From NCBI GenBank assembly GCA_035701505.1, contig DASSSA010000117.1, positions 1 through 54,632 on the forward strand: DNA of 54,632 bases, read 5' to 3'. The stretch comes from AC-69 sp035701505. GTDB lineage: Bacteria; Actinomycetota; UBA4738; HRBIN12. Made by a program: the position numbers and the translations under genes. Below are positions 6,699 through 15,638 of the stretch, piece after piece. Below the pieces are notes generated by a model. That model was not told the origin of the DNA. It saw nothing but the letters and a program-made list of their open reading frames with translations, and did no database searches. Numbering within the stretch: the stretch's first letter is position 1; each line of letters starts with the position of its first letter.

Positions 6699-9114
6699 TC
6701 ACGGGGGCCAGGGCCACGACGTGCGCGCCCTCCTCCACCCGCATGGTGCGCACCCCCTGGCTGGCCCGGCCGACCCGCCGGATGTCGCCGGCGCCCACCC
6801 GGATGACGATGCCGGAGGAAGAGATGACGAACATGTCCTGCCCCTTCGAGCCGACGAAGGCCCCGGCGAGCAGCCCGGTCTTCCTGGTCAGGGTATGGCC
6901 GATGACGCCCTTCCCTCCCCGGCCCTTCGTCGGGTACTCCTTCAGCGGCGTCCGCTTGCCGTAACCCTGCTGCGTCACGCTGATCAGCTCCTCGCCGGCC
7001 GAAGCCGGGCCGACCGCGATGACCTCGTCGCCCTGGTCCAGGCGCATGCCGATCACGCCGGCCGTGGCTCGTCCCATCGGCCGAACCAGTGCCTCCTTGA
7101 ACCGGATGGCCTGACCTTTCCGCGACACGAGCATGATCTCGTCCTTGCCGTTGGTCAGGAGCACGTCGATCATCTCGTCGCCTGGCTTCAGGTTCACCGC
7201 CGTGAGGCCGGTGCGTGGTGAGTCGTACTCGGGAAGCGGGGTCTTCTTCACCATCCCCCGCTTGGTGGCGAAGAACAGGTACGCGCCCTCCTCGTAGTCC
7301 TTGAGATCGATCACGGTCGAGACCTTCTCGTCCCCCGTGATGCTCACGCCGGGAAGGTTCGCCGCGTACAGTCCCCTGGCGGTTCGCCCGGCCTCCGGCA
7401 CCTCGTGCACCTTGACCCGGTACACCTTGCCCTTGGTGGTGAAGAACAGCAGCCAATGGTGCGTGGACGTGGTGAACACGTGGCTGACGACGTCCTCTTC
7501 CTTCAAGTTCGCCCCCCGGACCCCCCGGCCGCCCCGTCCCTGGCGGCGGAACGCGTCGATGGGTTGGCGCTTGACGTAGCCGGCCCTGGTCACCGTGATG
7601 ACCACGTCCTCCTCGGCGATCAGGTCCTCGACGTCGAGCTCACCCGCGTCCGGGCGAAGCTGCGTTCGGCGGGGATCGGCGTGCTTCTTCTTGATCTCCG
7701 CCAGCTCGTCCTTGATGACGCTGCGGATCTTCTTGGGGTCCTTCAGGAGCGCCTTCAGCCGGCGGATCGTCGCCAGCAGATCCTTGTGCTCCTGTTCGAG
7801 CTCCTCCCGCGCCAGGCGGGTCAGCCTGCGGAGCGGCATGTCCAGGATGTGGTTGGCCTGGATCTCGGTCAGCTTGAACTGCTTCATCAACTTGGTGCGG
7901 GCCTCGTCCGCATCGTGGGAGCCGCGGATGATCCTGATCACGGCATCCAAGTGTTGGAGCGCGATCAGCAGGCCCTGGACGATGTGGTCCCGCTCCTCGG
8001 CCTTCCTCAGCTCGTACCGGGTCCGGCGGGTGACCACGTCGACCTGGTGGTCGGCGTAGTAGCCGACCATCTCGGCCAGGTTCAGGATGCGCGGCACCCC
8101 ATCGACCAGCGACAGCATGATCGCGCCGAAGCTCTCCTGGAGCTGCGTGTGCTTGAACAGCTGGTTCAGCACCACGTGCGGATTGGCGTTTCGCTTGAGC
8201 TCGATCACCAGGCGCATCCCCTGGCGGTTCGACTCGTCCCGCAGGTCCGCGATGTCCTTCAGCTTGCCTCCCCGGACAAGCTCGGCGATCTTCTCCGCCA
8301 GCCGAGCCTTGTTCACCTGGTACGGGAGCTCCGTGACGACGATCCGCTGCCGTCCCTGCGTCGTCTCCTCGATCTGAGTGGCCGCCCGGACCTTGATCGA
8401 GCCTCGGCCCGTGGTGTAGGCGTCCGTGCTGCCCTGCTTGCCCAGGATGGCCGCGCCCGTCGGGAAATCGGGTCCCTTGATGAACTTCATCAGGTCCTTC
8501 GGTTTGGACTCCGGATGATCCAGATAGTGCACGACCGCGTCGATGACCTCGCCCAGGTTGTGGGGCGGGATGTTGGTTGCCATGCCCACGGCGATGCCGC
8601 CGGCCCCGTTCACCAGCAGGTTGGGGAACCGCGAGGGAAGGACCGTGGGCTCCTGCTCGTGCCCGTCGTAGTTGGGGACGAAGTCGACCGTCTCGGCCTC
8701 GATGTCGCGGAGGACCTCCAGGGCGATGGGGGCCAGCCGGGCCTCGGTGTAGCGCATGGCGGCCGGCGGGTCTCCGTCGACCGAGCCGAAGTTGCCGTGC
8801 GGATCCACCAGCGGATAGCGGAGCGAGAAGTCCTGGGCCATCCGGACCAGGGCCTCGTAGACCGCGTCCAGCCCGTGGGGGTGGTACTTCTTGACCACCT
8901 CGCCGACCGCCCACGCCGCCTTGCGATGAGGGCGGTCGGGCCTCAGGCCGGACTCGAGCATGGACCACAGGATCCGCCGATGCACCGGCTTCAGGCCGTC
9001 ACGGACGTCGGGCAGCGCCCGGCCCACGATGACCGACATCGCGTAGTCCAGATAGGATCGCTGGATCTCCTCCTCGATCTCGACCGGCTCGATGCGGCCG
9101 CTGAGGAGGGTCAC
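6670..9114 (-). CDS. gyrA: DNA gyrase subunit A
   Basis: GTG 9114 is chosen over ATG 9147 because GGAGGAGG lies about 10 bases upstream and because the catalytic Tyr then falls at position 122 (AMRYTEARL), matching E. coli numbering. The 814-residue protein has the breakage-reunion domain, a GyrA-box-like QGRGGRG around residue 540, and the C-terminal DNA-wrapping blades. It introduces negative supercoils with GyrB. The quinolone region reads HGLDAVYEA: Leu at 82, Asp at 83 and Glu at 87 where E. coli has Asp, Ser and Asp. It follows gyrB with a 25-base gap. Confidence 0.97.
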   Translation of the reverse strand: MTLLSGRIEPVEIEEEIQRSYLDYAMSVIVGRALPDVRDGLKPVHRRILWSMLESGLRPDRPHRKAAWAVGEVVKKYHPHGLDAVYEALVRMAQDFSLRYPLVDPHGNFGSVDGDPPAAMRYTEARLAPIALEVLRDIEAETVDFVPNYDGHEQEPTVLPSRFPNLLVNGAGGIAVGMATNIPPHNLGEVIDAVVHYLDHPESKPKDLMKFIKGPDFPTGAAILGKQGSTDAYTTGRGSIKVRAATQIEETTQGRQRIVVTELPYQVNKARLAEKIAELVRGGKLKDIADLRDESNRQGMRLVIELKRNANPHVVLNQLFKHTQLQESFGAIMLSLVDGVPRILNLAEMVGYYADHQVDVVTRRTRYELRKAEERDHIVQGLLIALQHLDAVIRIIRGSHDADEARTKLMKQFKLTEIQANHILDMPLRRLTRLAREELEQEHKDLLATIRRLKALLKDPKKIRSVIKDELAEIKKKHADPRRTQLRPDAGELDVEDLIAEEDVVITVTRAGYVKRQPIDAFRRQGRGGRGVRGANLKEEDVVSHVFTTSTHHWLLFFTTKGKVYRVKVHEVPEAGRTARGLYAANLPGVSITGDEKVSTVIDLKDYEEGAYLFFATKRGMVKKTPLPEYDSPRTGLTAVNLKPGDEMIDVLLTNGKDEIMLVSRKGQAIRFKEALVRPMGRATAGVIGMRLDQGDEVIAVGPASAGEELISVTQQGYGKRTPLKEYPTKGRGGKGVIGHTLTRKTGLLAGAFVGSKGQDMFVISSSGIVIRVGAGDIRRVGRASQGVRTMRVEEGAHVVALAPVITQAELEEE

Positions 9115-9139
9115 CGTCCCCCCGCCTCCTCCGGCGCGC

Positions 9140-11089
9140 CTAGACATCCAGGTTCTGCACCTGCTTGGCGTTGGCCTCGATGAACTGGCGGCGGGCGGGG
9201 ACGTCCTCCCCCATGAGGATGGTGAACAGTCGGTCGGCCGTGGCCGCATCCTCCATGGTGACCTGGAGCAGGATCCGGCTCTCGGGGTTCATCGTCGTCT
9301 CCCACAGCTGGACGGCGTCCATCTCCCCCAGGCCCTTGAACCGCTGCGGGGTCTCGAGCTTCCGGTTGCCGTCCTGCTTGCGGAAGACGTCCCATTCCTT
9401 CTCGGTGTAGAAGTAGTGCGCCACGCGGTCGACGTTCACCAGATAGAGCGGGGGCTGCGCGATGTACACGTAGCCCGCGTTGATCAAGTCCCGCATGTTC
9501 CGGAAGAAGAACGTGAGCAACAGGGTGCGGATGTGCGCCCCATCGACGTCCGCGTCGGCCATCAGCACGACCTTGTGATAGCGGGCCTTCGTGGCGTCGA
9601 ACTCTTCGGCGATCCCTGTGCCGATCGCTGTGATGAGCGCCTGGATCTCCAGGTTCTCCAGGATCTTGTGCAGCCGGGCCTTCTCCACGTTCAGGATCTT
9701 CCCCCGGATGGGCAGGATGGCCTGCGTTGCCCGATCCCGAGCCTGCTTGGCGCTGCCGCCCGCCGAGTCGCCCTCGACCACGAACAGCTCGCACTGCGCC
9801 GGATCGGTCAGCTGGCAGTCCGCCAGCTTGCCCGGGAGCGAGGTGGAGTCCAGGAACGACTTGCGCCGGGTCAGGTCACGCGCCTGCTTGGCCGCCATCC
9901 TGGCCTTGGCGGCCTGCTCCGCCTTGCCCACGATGCGCTTGGCGTCCCCGGGATGTTCCTCCAGCCATGTGGCCAGCCGGTCGTTCACCGTGGTCTCTAC
10001 GAGCGAGCGGATGGACGTGTTGCCCAGCTTGGTCTTGGTCTGGCCCTCGAACTGCGGGTCCCGGAGCTTCACCGACACGATGCCGACGAGTCCCTCCCGG
10101 ATGTCCTCGCCGATCAGGTTCTCCTCTTTCTCCCGCAGGAGTCCCTTCTGGCGCGCGTACCGGTTGATCACGTTCGTCAGAGCCTTCTTCAGCCCTTCCT
10201 CGTGCGTGCCACCCTCAGTCGTGTTGATTGTGTTGGCGAACGAATAGAGGGACTCGGCGTAGCCCGTGTTCCACTGCAGCGCCACCTCGACCTCCGCCGA
10301 TCCGTCCCGCTCCTTGCCCTCGAAGTGGATGACCTTGGGATGGAGGACGTCCTTGCCGGTCTGCAGGTGCTTGACGAAGTCCGCGAGGCCCCCGGCCGCC
10401 TTGAACACGTCCTTCACGGGTGGATCTTCGCGCTCGTCGAGGAGCTGGATCTCCAGGCCCTTCGTCAGGAAAGCCAGTTCCTGGAGGCGTTCGGTCAACG
10501 TCTCCCGCTTGAACTCGATCTCCTCGAAGATCTCTCCGTCCGGCCAGAACGTGACCGTGGTGCCGGTCTTCCGGCTGGCCTTTCCCCGGGTCAGCCTCTT
10601 GGTCGGCTTGCCGCGAGCGAACGCCTCCGTCCACGCATGGCCGTCCCGCTCGACCTCGACGACGAGCCTTTCGGAGAGCGCGTTCACGACCGAGACCCCC
10701 ACCCCGTGCAGCCCGCCCGAGATGCGGTAACCGCGGCCCCCGAACTTCCCGCCGGCGTTCAGGGTGGTCAGGACGACCTCCAGGGCCGGCCGGCGGTCTT
10801 TGGCGTTGGGGATGGGCTTCACCGGGATGCCCCGGCCGTTGTCTGCCACTCGCACGCCGCCGTCCGCGAGGAGCGTCACCACGATCCGGTCACAGAACCC
10901 GGCCATGGCTTCGTCGACCGAGTTGTCCACGACCTCGTAGACCAGGTGATGCAAACCCCGCGGGCCGGTGGTCCCGATGTACATCCCGGGCCGGAGTCGG
11001 ACGTGCTCCACGCCCTCCAAAACCGTGATGTCGGCAGAGGTGTACCCTCCGTCACTCCCGGCCTTGTTGTCCTTCCTCGCTGTCGCCAA
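9140..11089 (-). CDS. gyrB: DNA gyrase subunit B
   Basis: The GHKL ATPase motifs (EVVDNSVDEAMAG, DNGRGIPV, GGLHGVGVSVVNALS), the Toprim motif EGDSAGGSAKQARDR and the metal-binding DADVDGAHI are all present. TTG 11089 is preferred because GGTGGAGGG lies just upstream and the 649-residue product has the usual GyrB length. An ATG at 11161 lies only 4 bases after a TAGAAT -10 box, too close for it to be the normal start. GyrB supplies ATP hydrolysis for supercoiling. It is preceded by the DUF721 gene with a 134-base gap that probably contains its own promoter. Confidence 0.96.
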   Translation of the reverse strand: MATARKDNKAGSDGGYTSADITVLEGVEHVRLRPGMYIGTTGPRGLHHLVYEVVDNSVDEAMAGFCDRIVVTLLADGGVRVADNGRGIPVKPIPNAKDRRPALEVVLTTLNAGGKFGGRGYRISGGLHGVGVSVVNALSERLVVEVERDGHAWTEAFARGKPTKRLTRGKASRKTGTTVTFWPDGEIFEEIEFKRETLTERLQELAFLTKGLEIQLLDEREDPPVKDVFKAAGGLADFVKHLQTGKDVLHPKVIHFEGKERDGSAEVEVALQWNTGYAESLYSFANTINTTEGGTHEEGLKKALTNVINRYARQKGLLREKEENLIGEDIREGLVGIVSVKLRDPQFEGQTKTKLGNTSIRSLVETTVNDRLATWLEEHPGDAKRIVGKAEQAAKARMAAKQARDLTRRKSFLDSTSLPGKLADCQLTDPAQCELFVVEGDSAGGSAKQARDRATQAILPIRGKILNVEKARLHKILENLEIQALITAIGTGIAEEFDATKARYHKVVLMADADVDGAHIRTLLLTFFFRNMRDLINAGYVYIAQPPLYLVNVDRVAHYFYTEKEWDVFRKQDGNRKLETPQRFKGLGEMDAVQLWETTMNPESRILLQVTMEDAATADRLFTILMGEDVPARRQFIEANAKQVQNLDV

Positions 11090-11165
11090 CGACCCTCCAC
11101 CAGCCCGCACATGGCAGCGCACGCCGCAGCCGATGAGGGGCCTCACGCGGGGAAACTCCATCCAG

Positions 11166-11171
11166 ATTCTA
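11166..11171 (-). promoter_or_regulatory. -10 box of a gyrB promoter
   Basis: TAGAAT on the minus strand would start transcription near 11159, giving a leader of about 70 bases before the TTG start of gyrB. No convincing -35 is visible. Confidence 0.45.
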
Positions 11172-11223
11172 CCAACGAACCGGGCCCGTTGCCCGGCTCT
11201 CTGACAGGATGTTTCGCCTTGCG

Positions 11224-11577
11224 CTACAAGCCTTTCCGAGGCTCCGGACGGACCACGATCTGCACCGTCCGCACGAGCTCTGAACCGAGGCTCCGATTGG
11301 CTCGATTGGCGATCTCCCGGACCAGGAATCGGGCCTGCGCACCCCATGGACCCGTGCTCGCGGCGACGACCAACACACCGCCTTGCAGGCTGACGGGGGC
11401 TGACTCGGAGGCCAGACGTGGACCGACCACGGCCTCCCAATCGGAGGTCAGTCGGCCGATGGGAAGCCCGCGGGCGAATGTCCGTTCCCGAAGGAGCCCC
11501 TCCACCACCTCCCCGATCGGCGTGTCCCGCATGGTCCGCTCGTCCCGACGACCCCGCCACCCCTTGCTCGAGGGCAT
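11224..11577 (-). CDS. dciA: DUF721 / DciA-like protein, probable replicative helicase loader
   Basis: The 117-residue product matches the DUF721 pattern: an N-terminal helical segment (IGEVVEGLLRERTFARGLPIGRL cut short here), then DWEAVVGPRLASESAPVSL, then the beta-rich LQGGVLVVAASTGPWGAQ and a helix with basic residues. DciA loads DnaB helicase in bacteria lacking DnaC/DnaI. Its position between recF and gyrB is the same as Rv0004 in mycobacteria. ATG 11577 starts 2 bases after the recF stop with a G-rich site upstream, indicating coupling. An unlikely in-frame extension to 11817 overlaps recF. Confidence 0.8.
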   Translation of the reverse strand: MPSSKGWRGRRDERTMRDTPIGEVVEGLLRERTFARGLPIGRLTSDWEAVVGPRLASESAPVSLQGGVLVVAASTGPWGAQARFLVREIANRANRSLGSELVRTVQIVVRPEPRKGL

Positions 11578-11579
11578 CC

Positions 11580-12671
11580 TCAACCTTCCCCGCGAACCGT
11601 AGCCGCACCCGCCGACACGTCCCAGACCGCCTGGGCCCTGGGGGGGATGTGGGCCTCGTCGGCCACGGTGACCACGACCTGGCCCCGCCCGGCCAACCGC
11701 TCCGCGACCTGGCCCGCCCGCTTCGGGTCCAGGGCCGAGAACGGATCGTCGAGGAGCAGGACGGGCGACTCCTCCACCTCGGCCTGGATGGCGCTCCCCA
11801 GGCCCAGGCGAAGGCACAGCGCGGCCGCCCAGGCCTCGCCGTGGGAGGCGAAGGCCCGTGCCCCCAGGTCCCGCACCGCAAGCTCCAGGTCATCCCGGTG
11901 CGGGCCCACCAGGCTGGTCCGTCGAGTGAGCTCGTCGTCCCTCCGCTCCGCCAGCCGGGTCCGGAACGCCTCCTCCAGGTCCTCTCCCCATACTGAGGGC
12001 CGGTAATCGCAGGCCAGCTCAGTGCCCGAAAGACCGGCGAACTCCTCCTGCGCGCCGGGGGACAGGCGGGCCACGGCATCGTCCCGAAGACGCAGGAGCG
12101 CGGATCCGTTCTCCACCAGCTCTGCGTCCCAGGCCTCGAGGTCCTTCGGCACCCCCCGTCCCTCCCATTCCTTCAGAAGTCGGTTGCGCTGTCGAAGGGT
12201 CCGGTCGTACGCCGTCAGCACCGACTCCTTGAGGGGCCAGAGCGAGGTCACGGCCTCGTCCATGAACCGGCGCCGCTGCGACGGATCGCCCCGCACGACG
12301 TCGAGATCCTCCGGCCCGAAGAACGCCGCGCGGACTTGCCGCCGAAGGTCGCGCTTGCGCCGCACCGGGGACCGGTTGACCTGGACCTTGTTCGCCCCGC
12401 GCCCCGGGATCTCCACCTCGACCAGGACCCGGCCACCGGCGGCCTCGATCTCCCCTCTGAGGTAGGCCGCATCGGCCCCTCGCCGGACCAGCGGCTCGGT
12501 GCTCGAAGCTCGCGGCGAGACCAGGAAGAACAAGAACGCGATGCCCTCCAGGAGGTTGGTCTTCCCCTCTCCGTTGGCCCCGACCACCACGATCAATCCG
12601 TCCGGAACGTCCGCGATCCGGGTCCTGGGGTGGTTACGGAAGTCCGTGAGCTCCACCCACAGAAGCCGCAA
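11580..12671 (-). CDS. recF: RecF DNA repair/replication ATPase
   Basis: The 363-residue SMC-like ATPase has a Walker A (GANGEGKTN, about residues 32-40), an ABC signature region (SHGEAWAAA) and Walker B (PVLLLDDPFSALD). RecF with RecO and RecR loads RecA at single-strand gaps. Translation appears to begin at TTG 12671 with GGGAG just upstream. It lies 17 bases after the dnaN stop in the dnaA-dnaN-recF order. Confidence 0.93.
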   Translation of the reverse strand: MRLLWVELTDFRNHPRTRIADVPDGLIVVVGANGEGKTNLLEGIAFLFFLVSPRASSTEPLVRRGADAAYLRGEIEAAGGRVLVEVEIPGRGANKVQVNRSPVRRKRDLRRQVRAAFFGPEDLDVVRGDPSQRRRFMDEAVTSLWPLKESVLTAYDRTLRQRNRLLKEWEGRGVPKDLEAWDAELVENGSALLRLRDDAVARLSPGAQEEFAGLSGTELACDYRPSVWGEDLEEAFRTRLAERRDDELTRRTSLVGPHRDDLELAVRDLGARAFASHGEAWAAALCLRLGLGSAIQAEVEESPVLLLDDPFSALDPKRAGQVAERLAGRGQVVVTVADEAHIPPRAQAVWDVSAGAATVRGEG

Positions 12672-12688
12672 AGGAGCTCCCGGGTGGA

Positions 12689-13792
12689 TCAGCCGACCGG
12701 GGTCGGCAGGCGCACCGGCATCACGAGGTACGTGAACTCGTCGCTCTCGCCCCGGATCAGGCCGGGCTTCAACCCGTCACGGACCTCGAGCCGCACGGTC
12801 TCCCCCATCGCCGCGGCGAGTCCATCCGCTAGGTAATTGGGGTTGAACGCCGCCGTGATGTCCTCGCCCTCGTATCGGGCCTCCACCGCTTCGACCGCCC
12901 GGCCGAGGTCCGGCGACGAGGACGACAGCTTCACTCCAAGCGCGTTGAACTCCAGGCGAACCGGAGACGTATCGCGGGCCAACAGTCCCACGCGACGAAC
13001 CGCGTCCATCAGCTGCTGCCGCGATACCGTGAGCCTGCTCTCATACGCCTCGGGCAAGAGCTGGCGATAGTTCGGGAACTCCCCCTCGATCAGGCGCGAG
13101 GTGAGCGTGAGGCTCCCGATCTGGAAAGCGACCTGGCTCTCGTCGAGCGACAGCCGGACCTCGCCCTTCTCCAGGCCGGCGGCGGCGCGCCCGGCCTCCG
13201 ACATCGCACGCTCGGGAACGATCGCCCTCCCCTCCCCGTTGGCCGTGGCCACCACGTCGCGGACCGCCAGCCGGTACGAGTCGGTGGAGACCATGGTCAC
13301 CCCCTCCCGGCTGACCTCGATCAGGACGCCGGTCAGGACGGGACGGGCCTCGTCCCTGGACGCCGCTCGGGCCACCTGGCTAACCGCCTCCGCGAACGTG
13401 TGGGCCTCCCCCACCACCGTGGTCCCCGATGGTGGCTGGATCGCCGGGAAGTCCTCTGCCGGCAGCAAGCGCAGCGCACCTTCGTATGCGGCACACCGTA
13501 TCCACGCCTGGCTCTGGTCTGACTCGAACTCGACGGGGGCGTCGGACAGGCTCTTCACGGTGTCGGCCACCAACCGAGCCGGGACGAGCGCCACGCCCTC
13601 CTCCTGGGCCTGGACCTCGATGGTCAGCCGTGCCGACACCTCGAGGTCAGTGGTGGTGAGCGTCAGCGTGCCGCCCGATCCCGCCTCCATCAGCACCCCC
13701 GTGAGCGCCGGGATGCCGGGACGCGACGAGACCCCTCGCTGGACGGTCTGGAGCCCTTCCGACAACAGATCGCGGTCGCACCGGAACTTCAC
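12689..13792 (-). CDS. dnaN: DNA polymerase III beta sliding clamp
   Basis: The 367-residue product has three repeated clamp domains and the conserved C-terminal MPVRL motif that lines the partner-binding pocket. It starts at GTG 13792 (VKFRCDRDLL) with a GGGGGTGG-like site upstream. It encircles DNA as a dimer and tethers polymerase III. It lies downstream of dnaA across the probable origin and is followed closely by recF. Confidence 0.96.
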   Translation of the reverse strand: MKFRCDRDLLSEGLQTVQRGVSSRPGIPALTGVLMEAGSGGTLTLTTTDLEVSARLTIEVQAQEEGVALVPARLVADTVKSLSDAPVEFESDQSQAWIRCAAYEGALRLLPAEDFPAIQPPSGTTVVGEAHTFAEAVSQVARAASRDEARPVLTGVLIEVSREGVTMVSTDSYRLAVRDVVATANGEGRAIVPERAMSEAGRAAAGLEKGEVRLSLDESQVAFQIGSLTLTSRLIEGEFPNYRQLLPEAYESRLTVSRQQLMDAVRRVGLLARDTSPVRLEFNALGVKLSSSSPDLGRAVEAVEARYEGEDITAAFNPNYLADGLAAAMGETVRLEVRDGLKPGLIRGESDEFTYLVMPVRLPTPVG

Positions 13793-13992
13793 CTGTCCAC
13801 CCCCTTGCTGCTTCTATCAGTTCGTTCTTTCTTCTCTAGTAGTAGTAGGTCCTGGGGAAAAGTGGATCTGACATCCATTTCCCGAGCGTAGCGCAGGGTT
13901 CGGACATGTGGACGCCTTGGGGAGAACGGTGGATAGGCCTTGGGCCGGAGGGAAATGACTCACGGTGGCTCCCAGGGTTTCCCCCGCCCGGC
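13793..13992. other. oriC: Probable chromosomal replication origin (oriC)
   Basis: The 200-base dnaA-dnaN spacer is the usual actinobacterial origin site. It contains a relatively AT-rich stretch ending in four TAG triplets (13837-13848), resembling the DnaA-trio unwinding motif, then a GC cluster and several weak DnaA-box-like sequences: CTGTCCACC at 13793, AGTGGATCT at 13861, TGTGGACGC at 13907 and GGTGGATAG at 13928, each matching 6 or 7 of 9 consensus positions. No perfect DnaA box is present, so the exact boundaries are uncertain. Confidence 0.65.
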
Positions 13993-15387
13993 TCACAACG
14001 CCCTCGTCCGGTTCCTAATGATCCGGGAGAGGTCCTGGACCTGCCGGTAGACGGGCTCGCGATCCCGCATGTTCTTGTCGATCTTGTTGATTCCGTGCAG
14101 GGCGGTCGTGTGGTCCCGGTCGAACAGCTCGCCGATCTTCGGCAGGGTCATCCCCGTCGTCTCCCTGATCAGGTACATGGCCACGTGGCGGGCATTCGTG
14201 AGCGGCCTGGAACGGCTCTTCGAGATGAGGTCGTCGACCGAGAGGCCGTAGTACCTGGCCGTCTCGTCCAGGATCACCTGCGGAGGGATCTCGGCCTCGG
14301 CTTGGGGCAACAGGTCCTCGAGCGCGTGCTCCGCCAGCTCCTGCGAGATGGGCTGGCCGGTGAGGTCGCTCCACGCGACCACCCGGACCAGAGCCCCTTC
14401 GAGTTCCCGGATGTTCTGGTCAAACTTGGATGCCACGAACTCGATCACGTCCTCTGGGAAGAGGGCCGATTCCCGCTGCGCCTTCAGCTGGAGGATGGCG
14501 ATGCGGGTCTCCAGGTCGGGCGGCTGGACGTCCACGCACAAGCCAAGGCGGAACCGGCTCTGCAGGCGTTCCTCCATCCCGAGCTCCTGCGGCGGCCGGT
14601 CGGAAGCGATCACGATCTGCCGCTCCTTCTCGTGCAGCGCGTTGAAGGTGTGGAAGAACTCGGTCTGGGTCTCCTCCCGCTTGGCCAGGAACTGGATGTC
14701 GTCGACCAGGAGGACGTCGATGTCGCGGTACCGCGCCGCGAACTGATAGCCCTGGCGCTCTCGGACCGCCTTAATGAACTCGGCCATGAAGCTCTCCGAC
14801 GTGACGTACTTCACGCGCAGTCTGGGGGCCAGGCGGTGCATGTGGTGCGCAATGGCCACGAGCAGGTGGGTCTTGCCCAAACCCACTCCCCCGTAGATGA
14901 ACAGCGGGTTGTACGCCTTGGACGGTGGAGCCTCGGCCACGGCCATGGCGGCGGCATGGGCGAACCGGTTGCTGGGGCCGGCCACGAAGGTCTCGAACGT
15001 GAAGTTTGGGAAGGGCAATGCCCGGGCACCCCGTTCGGGCTCGGCACTGGGCTCGCGCGCCGGCCGAGCCTCAGGGGCCTGCGCTTGGGTCTGGACCTGG
15101 GAGACCAGCCCCCGCTCGGGCTCCCGGGGAGCTCCGAGCCGAACGTGCACCGGCTGCCCCACGAAATCGGTCGCCGCACCCTGGATCAAGTCCAGATAGT
15201 GCTTGGCCAGCCAGTCACGAACGTAGTCGGAGGGGGCCGTGACCTCCAGGACCCCATCGTGGAGGCTCGTGGCGCGCACCCCGACGAACCACATCGAGAA
15301 CGAGCTCTCGGGCAGCTGATCCCGCGCTCGCTCCACCACGCGCGCCCAGGTTCGTTCTGCGGCTTCTTCGAATGAGGCGACAGCCAT
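13993..15387 (-). CDS. dnaA: Chromosomal replication initiator protein DnaA
   Basis: The 464-residue product has domain I (about 1-80), a Pro/Glu linker, an AAA+ core with Walker A GGVGLGKT (166-173), Walker B VLLVDDIQF and an arginine-finger region (LQSRFRLGL), and a domain IV DNA-binding helix with RDHTTALHGINKI. ATG 15387 (MAVASFEEA) is preferred over an in-frame start at 15438 because DnaA-box-like sites lie immediately upstream and domain I begins there. DnaA opens oriC and loads the helicase. It is divergent from rpmH. Confidence 0.97.
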   Translation of the reverse strand: MAVASFEEAAERTWARVVERARDQLPESSFSMWFVGVRATSLHDGVLEVTAPSDYVRDWLAKHYLDLIQGAATDFVGQPVHVRLGAPREPERGLVSQVQTQAQAPEARPAREPSAEPERGARALPFPNFTFETFVAGPSNRFAHAAAMAVAEAPPSKAYNPLFIYGGVGLGKTHLLVAIAHHMHRLAPRLRVKYVTSESFMAEFIKAVRERQGYQFAARYRDIDVLLVDDIQFLAKREETQTEFFHTFNALHEKERQIVIASDRPPQELGMEERLQSRFRLGLCVDVQPPDLETRIAILQLKAQRESALFPEDVIEFVASKFDQNIRELEGALVRVVAWSDLTGQPISQELAEHALEDLLPQAEAEIPPQVILDETARYYGLSVDDLISKSRSRPLTNARHVAMYLIRETTGMTLPKIGELFDRDHTTALHGINKIDKNMRDREPVYRQVQDLSRIIRNRTRAL

Positions 15388-15390
15388 ACC

Positions 15391-15423
15391 TAATCCACAG
15401 GGCCTTTCCCCAACTGTGGAAAC
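15391..15423. promoter_or_regulatory. DnaA-box cluster upstream of dnaA
   Basis: TAATCCACA (15391-15399, 8 of 9 matches) lies 4 bases before the dnaA start codon. TGTGGAAAC (15415-15423) lies in the other orientation, and CCCCA and TGGGG flank the second site as an inverted repeat. Binding here could repress dnaA translation or transcription (autoregulation), or the sites could form part of the origin. Confidence 0.55.
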
Positions 15424-15487
15424 CGTGGGGGAAGGCAAGCGGTTCGCGCCCGGACCCCGGCGACGTGTCCGCTGTGAAGCGCCGCGG

Positions 15488-15493
15488 ACTATA
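15488..15493 (-). promoter_or_regulatory. -10 box of the dnaA promoter
   Basis: TATAGT on the minus strand lies about 100 bases before the dnaA start. The -35 is not clear. Transcripts from here would pass through the DnaA-box cluster. Confidence 0.45.
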
Positions 15494-15583
15494 GCACCGG
15501 ACTTTCCAGCGGACCCGTTTGGACGGTGGCTTTTGACGCACTTTCTCCCGGGGAGGAGTCCCTTTGTTCGGTGCTGAGTCCCG

Positions 15584-15589
15584 TATACT
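15584..15589 (+). promoter_or_regulatory. -10 box of the rpmH promoter
   Basis: TATACT lies 49 bases before the rpmH start codon. A TTTGTT hexamer with a 15-base spacer is the best -35 candidate. It would drive the rpmH-rnpA-yidD-yidC-jag transcript. Confidence 0.55.
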
Positions 15590-15638
15590 TCGCCCGCGCC
15601 GCGAGGCCCGCGCTCTCCACCGAACCAGGATCGAGTCG

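Noticed and set aside
9115..9147. ATG 9147 as the gyrA start
   Set aside because: It would add a Gly run made by the ribosome binding site itself; GTG 9114 follows GGAGGAGG and gives the E. coli-like Tyr 122 numbering.
11161..11161. ATG 11161 as the gyrB start
   Set aside because: A TAGAAT -10 box ends 4 bases before it, so transcription would begin at or after it; TTG 11089 has a better ribosome site.
7405..11602. Long plus-strand ORFs of 592 and 836 codons opposite gyrA and gyrB
   Set aside because: They mirror the gyrase genes, whose motifs are unambiguous, and arise because stop codons are rare on the complementary strand of GC-rich genes. Their products are low-complexity and match no family I know.
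13837..13848. TAG triplets as a microsatellite repeat
   Set aside because: Four copies are too few, and their place in the origin spacer fits a DnaA-trio better.
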